This document shows, piece after piece, positions 14,934 to 19,327 of a stretch of DNA of 19,327 nt. Source of the DNA: Tepidisphaeraceae bacterium (GTDB lineage: Bacteria > Planctomycetota > Phycisphaerae > Tepidisphaerales > Tepidisphaeraceae); contig JANWHF010000208.1 in assembly GCA_025450555.1 (NCBI GenBank), positions 1 through 19,327 of the forward strand, written 5' to 3'. Both the position numbers and the translations under genes were made by a program. The first letter of the stretch is position 1. Each line of letters begins with the position of its first letter. The notes below the pieces were generated by a model. That model saw only the letters and a list, made by a program, of their open reading frames with translations, had not been told where the DNA came from and did no database searches.

Positions 14934-16352
14934 ATGCCCATTGCAGCACAGTGCGGGTCCTGCTCGGCCCGATACAAGATCGTCGATTCGGCCAGCGGCC
15001 GGCGGGTGCGATGCCGACGGTGCGGTAAGCCTTTTATGGTGCCAGGCGCAGCGCCGCTCGAGCATGGGCCGGACCTGCGGGCCCTGGCTGACTTGGAGCG
15101 TAAGGGCCAAGTCGTTGCGGAATCGGCTGAGTCGGAGTTCGAGAAATATCAGGCGACAATCGCCACGCTCACTCAAACCAGCCAGGGAGAAAGGGACGCT
15201 GCCGACGCCAAGCGCAAATCGCTGGGCCGCAGCGTGACGGAAGTCGCAACGCCGGACTACTTCAAGAAGAACGCCATCGATGGCGCCAAGGCAAAGCGAC
15301 AGCAAAAGAATTCCCGTGGCGGTGGGGGCGGTAAATTCCAGAACGCAACCCCTCTTATCTCGATTCTGCTTTGCATCGCAATTATGGGGTCTTTGGCGGT
15401 GGGAATCTTCGCGCCAATCCCATTGAATGCGCTGGCTTTCATCGCATTTGTTATTCTTGGCCTGGCAGCCGACGTTTGGTTAATCGTCGTCGCCTTCATG
15501 GACAATTGGGTCCAGGGCCTGCTCGTCATGTTTTGCCCATTCTATTGGCTTTACTATGCATTTTCCCAAGGCGAGGTAGCACAGGGACCCGGGTGGGCCG
15601 TCGCTGTTTTCTGGTTTGCAATGCTGGTATTGCGACCGGTCATGGCGCACATGCAGGACAACGGCACCAACATGTTCTCACGCACCCCCCCGGTGCAGCG
15701 TCTGGACAGCATGGGTGAGATCCAGGGCACAGCCACGACCATGCCGACAATGTACAAGGGAATATACGTCTACCAGCGCCCGGAAACGAAGATTCAGCGC
15801 ATTCTCTACTACATCAATATCAGCACCGGCGTCGATAGCTCGCTGCATCCGCCGGTTGGATTCAAGCAGGAACTGGATCAGCTTTTAAGAGATGGCATCA
15901 AGAAAAATGGCTTGATCGATTTCATCGGGGCACATCTTGCCTGCCACCTCAGCGTGATCGATGTGGGCGCGCGCCCGCAGATGTTTACGGAATCGAACGG
16001 CTCATACGTGCCCGACGAAAACGGCAAGATCAGTGTGACGATCCCTTATCTGCGCTGCACGATGGCCCTGGATGGCGACGAAGGGCGTCTGTTGCATGAA
16101 GAAAAGAAGGACATGCGCGAGATCAAGGAGCCGATCAAGGCCAGCTCGCCGGAAGAATTGCAGAAGGCGATTGACGCATATCAGTGGAAAGGGGCGATGG
16201 ATTGGTTCAAAGCGTTGCACCTTCCCGATAAGCCGATGTGGACCGAATACGACCAGGGCCACTGGGAGCAAAAGGTGATGCCTAAGACACAACCATCGCA
16301 AACACAAGAAAGCTCTTCGCCAGCCCCAGATGCCAAAGCCACGGCGCAGTGA
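14934..16352 (+). CDS. MJ0042-type zinc-ribbon membrane protein, hypothetical
   Basis: A 472-residue protein. The N-terminal zinc ribbon has Cys at 7, 10, 27 and 30 (C-G-S-C and C-R-R-C), exactly the spacing and positions of the gene before it. A charged, coiled-coil-like region follows (about 45-125), rich in Glu, Lys and Arg, then a Gly run (129-133). Four hydrophobic helices lie between about 141 and 238. The C-terminal 230 residues are soluble and unassigned: they include L-D-S-M-G-E-I-Q-G and a W-K-G-A-M-D-W-F segment, and end in a Ser/Pro/Gln-rich tail. I know no function. Same strand and about 135 nt after its paralogue, so they may share regulation. The last 71 nt overlap the 3' end of the gene on the opposite strand. 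Confidence 0.8.
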   Translation: MPIAAQCGSCSARYKIVDSASGRRVRCRRCGKPFMVPGAAPLEHGPDLRALADLERKGQVVAESAESEFEKYQATIATLTQTSQGERDAADAKRKSLGRSVTEVATPDYFKKNAIDGAKAKRQQKNSRGGGGGKFQNATPLISILLCIAIMGSLAVGIFAPIPLNALAFIAFVILGLAADVWLIVVAFMDNWVQGLLVMFCPFYWLYYAFSQGEVAQGPGWAVAVFWFAMLVLRPVMAHMQDNGTNMFSRTPPVQRLDSMGEIQGTATTMPTMYKGIYVYQRPETKIQRILYYINISTGVDSSLHPPVGFKQELDQLLRDGIKKNGLIDFIGAHLACHLSVIDVGARPQMFTESNGSYVPDENGKISVTIPYLRCTMALDGDEGRLLHEEKKDMREIKEPIKASSPEELQKAIDAYQWKGAMDWFKALHLPDKPMWTEYDQGHWEQKVMPKTQPSQTQESSSPAPDAKATAQ

Positions 16353-17142
16353 AAGTTGGAGCAGTGATTTTCAAATGTTCGCGCGCGGCCTGAGACAGAG
16401 CGGCCGGCGTGAGCGCATTAAAGCATTTTTTCCGGGCGATGAGTGAACGCATCAGATCCGGAAGCTGATCTTCCTCGATTCCCGCAGTTGAGCCAAAATC
16501 CTCGGTAGAAGCCAGGTCGATGACAATTACGGCGCGGCCGCCGGGCTTGATCGATCGATAAACCATTTTCAGATGGTCGGCGAGGAGCGCATCGCGAAGT
16601 GCTGGATAGAGCCGATGCGTTGCGCCGATCGATTGCCGCGCCGAAATCAGAATCTGCGATAGCACGCATGGCGAAACCACCACGTCGAACCGCTCCATCT
16701 CCCACGGGCGCTGCGTCGTGCAATTCGCGATTCTCTCGATGCATTTCAAGATCTGATCATCACTTGGCGGCGCTTGTCTCCAGTTGCGAAGTGCATCCCC
16801 GATCCCGCTGAGATCAAAAGGGGCCCAAAGGCAGATTGAAGCCGCCCTGGATGGCTTTTGCCTTTCGACCGCCGAGGCAAGTGAACCCACATCGAGATCG
16901 ACCAGGTGCGACTGGGAATACATCTGCGTGAGCCAGGGCAAATCGAGATCGTTACAGTTGCCAGCACCCAGCACGCAGATTCGCCCGCAGGGCGAGGCGG
17001 GGGTAATCAACTTTTCAATTTGTTGTCGATGCGACGAATACATCGCCCACTGCCGTACAGTGGTGCTGTTCATCGCTGCCTGATCGGAGAGGATTGAGTC
17101 TTCAGCCCGCGCGCCCGAGGACTCTCGTGGAACGTCGCTCAT
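16282..17142 (-). CDS. SAM-dependent methyltransferase-like protein
   Basis: A 286-residue protein with class I methyltransferase features. Motif I is V-L-G-A-G-N-C-N-D-L (57-66). An acidic strand end, L-V-D-L-D (80-84), would bind the SAM ribose. A motif IV-like strand F-D-V-V-V-S-P-C-V-L-S (152-162) and K-P-G-G-R-A-V-I-V-I-D (199-209) follow. Substrate unknown. The ATG uses the last base of the upstream gene's TAA stop (TAATG), and no Shine-Dalgarno is present, so translation probably depends on the CBM20 gene ahead of it. The C-terminal 23 codons lie over the end of the convergent zinc-ribbon gene. They still read as sensible protein (A-P-W-L-W-H-L-G then a hydrophobic end), so I accept the overlap. 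Confidence 0.78.
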   Translation of the reverse strand: MSDVPRESSGARAEDSILSDQAAMNSTTVRQWAMYSSHRQQIEKLITPASPCGRICVLGAGNCNDLDLPWLTQMYSQSHLVDLDVGSLASAVERQKPSRAASICLWAPFDLSGIGDALRNWRQAPPSDDQILKCIERIANCTTQRPWEMERFDVVVSPCVLSQILISARQSIGATHRLYPALRDALLADHLKMVYRSIKPGGRAVIVIDLASTEDFGSTAGIEEDQLPDLMRSLIARKKCFNALTPAALSQAAREHLKITAPTFTAPWLWHLGLAKSFLVFAMVVS

Positions 17143-17468
17143 TATTCGCGAAACGCGTCAGAAATGGTGTATGCGCCGGGAATGACGGTATGGCGGTGAT
17201 TGAACCCCGATTCCCAAAGGACGCCATTGCCGGACCGCTTGATGAACTTGTATTCCAGCGTGCTGCCGAGCGGCAATTCAACGACGGCCGTCCATTCGCA
17301 GCCGCCCTGCGGGAACTTCTGGCACTGCATTTCCAAGGCGGCAGATGCGTCCCACCGCCCCAATTCCGGCGCATCGCCGGACACCGCAATCGGATTGGTG
17401 TCGTTGCTGGTGCATTTGAAGGTGATCTTCTGCCGCTGCATGCCGTTGGTGACTGAACCCTGCGTCAT
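17142..17468 (-). CDS. Stand-alone CBM20 starch-binding domain protein
   Basis: A 108-residue protein that is almost entirely one CBM20 carbohydrate-binding module. Its motifs are the first strand I-T-F-K-C, V-S-G-D-A-P-E-L-G-R-W-D (29-40), W59 before a hydrophobic strand, L-P-L-G-S-T-L-E-Y-K-F-I-K (65-77) and W-E-S-G-F-N-H-R (85-92). The conserved tryptophans W39 and W85 are present; in known members such residues bind alpha-glucan. No signal peptide or catalytic domain is present, so it is presumably cytoplasmic, which would fit binding of glycogen or another storage glucan. That is inference. GGAG lies 9 nt before the ATG. Its TAA stop overlaps the ATG of the methyltransferase-like gene. 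Confidence 0.85.
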   Translation of the reverse strand: MTQGSVTNGMQRQKITFKCTSNDTNPIAVSGDAPELGRWDASAALEMQCQKFPQGGCEWTAVVELPLGSTLEYKFIKRSGNGVLWESGFNHRHTVIPGAYTISDAFRE

Positions 17469-17503
17469 AAACGATTGCTCCGCGACTTTCGTGCAGAGTT
17501 CAC

Positions 17504-17533
17504 CTTATACCCCCCGATGCCTCACGCGGGCAA
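17504..17533 (-). promoter_or_regulatory. Promoter for the CBM20-methyltransferase pair
   Basis: On the minus strand TTGCCC (17528-17533, 4 of 6) and TATAAG (17504-17509, 5 of 6) are 18 nt apart. The predicted leader is about 30 nt. The 120-nt gap after the hydrolase gene shows no clear terminator, so read-through from that gene is also possible. Confidence 0.35.
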
Positions 17534-17588
17534 CTGTCTGCAGGAACGACAACAGTGGCATTCGGACCCGATGATTGGCCGACTGAGA

Positions 17589-19327
17589 TCAATGCGGCTG
17601 ATTTGGCGTCAATTCCCATTGCTCGCCAAAGAATCCGGCATCGTCAATCCGCCCCGGCTCCGCAGGCGTCGGCGGCTGGGACACATCCACAATTGCCCAA
17701 TCCGGCAGCTTGGGTGTCTGACGGGCATTATTCAAGTAATCCATTTCTCGGAAGGTAAAGCCGCTATTCAACACGACATACCGCTTGGGGTTCAGCGGAT
17801 TGGGATAGATCATCAGCACCACTTCGTGGCCGGCATCAAAATGCTTTTCACCGGCGACAATGCCCTTGGCATCCCAATGAATCGGCAGCTTGTCCGCGAT
17901 CCGCGCGAGGATTTTGTTGCTCGATGGATCACCCCAGAGCACCAGGTTACTTGAAGCAATGTCGGCATCGGTCACGTCGGCGTCATTCTTAACGCGCGCT
18001 TCGCCGCGGAACTGCCTTCGCCAGTGTTCGATGGCATGATGCATTTCGCCGTCGGCCCATTTGCCGATCTGCTCGTTCATGGGCGTCCCTGTCGGGCGGA
18101 TCATGATGAACGAATCCATGAACGCATCGTCGATCGGCCCTTGAAGGCCCGGCCGTTTACGGAGCGTGCCGTCATCGATCGACTCGACCGCTTTCCATGC
18201 GCTGCCTTCCTTGCGGAAGTGCGCATCCCACGATCGATCCGACATGACCGGCGCGGCAACGACCTCCTGCCCGTCCAGTTTCACCGCGGGCTTCCGTGAT
18301 TCATCCAACGGACAACGTCCGCTCGGCATCGTCAGAGTGAGGGCTGTCACGTTGTGCGTTGTGATCTCGATTGTGTGGTCATCAATCAGCCTCGCATCGA
18401 CCATCGCCCGCTCCCAATGATGCTCCAGCCCATCAAGCTGCACCCATAACATGCGATTATAGCGAAGCGTCCACGTGGTGAATTTCACCTCGGCTGGAAC
18501 TTCGTCTCGCGGTCGCTGCGCAACGCTGTCGAGCCGGCGATTGATCTCCACCTTCGCAACCGGCACATAAAAATGCCGCGCTTTTGGCCCGATGACATGT
18601 ACCATGCTGATGCCCACATCCGCCAGCGCCTTGGCCATCATGTCAGCCGCCTGCTTCTGTGGATCGACTTGGCCGCTGTAGGCGACGAGCGGGCAATTGA
18701 ACATGTTGATCGCGTAATCGATGCTGTCGTATTGATGCCAAAGCACTTTCTGATACCAGGCGATTTTGCTCAGGTCGCGGATGTGCAGGAAATCGGCCGT
18801 CTCACTGAAGCCCGCGCCTGGAGCGGCAGCCGCCCACAATCCGGAATAGTGGGTCGCGAACATCCAGGTCGATGCGCCGCCCATCGAAAAGCCGCGAACA
18901 AGGATGCGATCGTTATCGATCGCATAGTGCGATTTCACGCTGTCCAGCGCCTCGAACGTATCCACTTCACCGGCAAAGCGATTGGCATTGCAATATCGTC
19001 CATATGGATGCAGCACGATCGTATCCGGCGGCGCAAATTCGCCGACATTGCGCTGCCGATCGGTCAGGAAATTTAGTTCGCTGAGCGTTTCGCCACGCCC
19101 GTGATACCAGATATCCAGCCGCCGCGGGCGCGATAGATCGACCGCGACCGAAGGCGGAATGACCAATCCGTAAGGCTGCACCGAACCATCGATTTTTGAG
19201 ACATATCCGCGCACGACCAGACCTGATGCACTGGCCCACGGCGCGCGACCTTCGCTCAATGCCTTGGCGCGCTCCATCCCATCCGCAAGAAGCTTCCGCG
19301 CTGCCGGAATCTCTCGCGCATTGAAAA
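17589..19327 (-). CDS. Prolyl-oligopeptidase-like alpha/beta-hydrolase, 5' end outside window
   Basis: The frame is open through the right edge (the codons before the ATG at 19277 continue without a stop), so the N-terminus, including any signal peptide, is missing. At least 578 residues are visible. Counting from the ATG at 19277, an alpha/beta-hydrolase core contains W-Y-H-G-R-G (57-62), the nucleophile elbow G-F-S-M-G-G with Ser131, a likely acid D205 in S-G-Q-V-D-P, and a likely His235 in K-A-R-H-F. The C-terminal half is an extra region of about 300 residues with W-G-D-P-S-S-N and L-N-S-G-F-T-F-R-E segments, as in large planctomycete hydrolases annotated as prolyl oligopeptidase family. 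Substrate unknown: peptide, ester or carbohydrate ester are all possible. Confidence 0.85.
   Translation of the reverse strand, partial: FNAREIPAARKLLADGMERAKALSEGRAPWASASGLVVRGYVSKIDGSVQPYGLVIPPSVAVDLSRPRRLDIWYHGRGETLSELNFLTDRQRNVGEFAPPDTIVLHPYGRYCNANRFAGEVDTFEALDSVKSHYAIDNDRILVRGFSMGGASTWMFATHYSGLWAAAAPGAGFSETADFLHIRDLSKIAWYQKVLWHQYDSIDYAINMFNCPLVAYSGQVDPQKQAADMMAKALADVGISMVHVIGPKARHFYVPVAKVEINRRLDSVAQRPRDEVPAEVKFTTWTLRYNRMLWVQLDGLEHHWERAMVDARLIDDHTIEITTHNVTALTLTMPSGRCPLDESRKPAVKLDGQEVVAAPVMSDRSWDAHFRKEGSAWKAVESIDDGTLRKRPGLQGPIDDAFMDSFIMIRPTGTPMNEQIGKWADGEMHHAIEHWRRQFRGEARVKNDADVTDADIASSNLVLWGDPSSNKILARIADKLPIHWDAKGIVAGEKHFDAGHEVVLMIYPNPLNPKRYVVLNSGFTFREMDYLNNARQTPKLPDWAIVDVSQPPTPAEPGRIDDAGFFGEQWELTPNQPH

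Noticed and set aside
1..19327. CRISPR arrays, insertion sequences, phage or integrase genes
   Set aside because: No regularly spaced repeats, transposase or integrase motifs, or terminal inverted repeats were seen on either strand.

Overview
The window reads as chromosomal DNA of a Planctomycetota bacterium, probably from the Phycisphaerae side of the phylum. This is inferred from content, not from a marker gene. The evidence is two neighbouring membrane proteins with MJ0042-type N-terminal zinc ribbons, a ThiD2-ThiE fusion, an FHA-fused type II secretion ATPase, a planctomycete-style prolyl-oligopeptidase-like hydrolase with a long C-terminal extension, moderately high GC, and start sites that often lack a strong Shine-Dalgarno sequence or use GTG/TTG. 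I see no rRNA, tRNA, CRISPR array, insertion sequence or integrase.

Layout. (a) 1-850: two small membrane-protein genes on the + strand, overlapping by GTGA, ending head-on against murJ. (b) 848-3718 (-): a probable thiE-murJ operon, made of thiamine biosynthesis (ThiD2-ThiE fusion) followed by the lipid II flippase. (c) 3912-4856 (+): a solitary beta-class DNA methyltransferase, with a hairpin in the convergent gap to a small three-helix membrane protein (4873-5208, -). (d) 5209-5529: an AT-richer regulatory region with a perfect TGTAC/GTACA inverted repeat just before a sigma-54 activator-type AAA+ regulator (5530-7086, +) that has an unfamiliar N-terminal half. (e) 7093-9577 (-): a two-gene operon for an M16 metalloprotease pair, one subunit carrying HxxEH and the other the R/Y substrate motif. 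(f) 9630-10304 (-): a membrane protein with a C-terminal zinc ribbon. (g) 10483-16352 (+): an FHA-GspE/PilB-type ATPase, then two membrane proteins with the same N-terminal Cys spacing, the first with a C-terminal beta-propeller-like region. (h) 16282-17468 (-): a stand-alone CBM20 starch-binding protein whose stop codon overlaps the start of a SAM-dependent methyltransferase-like gene; the latter runs 71 bp into the 3' end of the preceding + strand gene. (i) 17589-19327 (-): an alpha/beta-hydrolase (GFSMGG) that continues past the right edge.

How they work together. Most genes are housekeeping or envelope related (MurJ, ThiE, M16 proteases, secretion ATPase). The parts least explained by known families are the regulator at 5530 with its inverted-repeat upstream region, the FHA-controlled secretion ATPase placed next to zinc-ribbon membrane proteins, and the translationally coupled CBM20/methyltransferase pair. 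I found no single gene cluster that I can defend as a wholly new system. These three are the best places to look.
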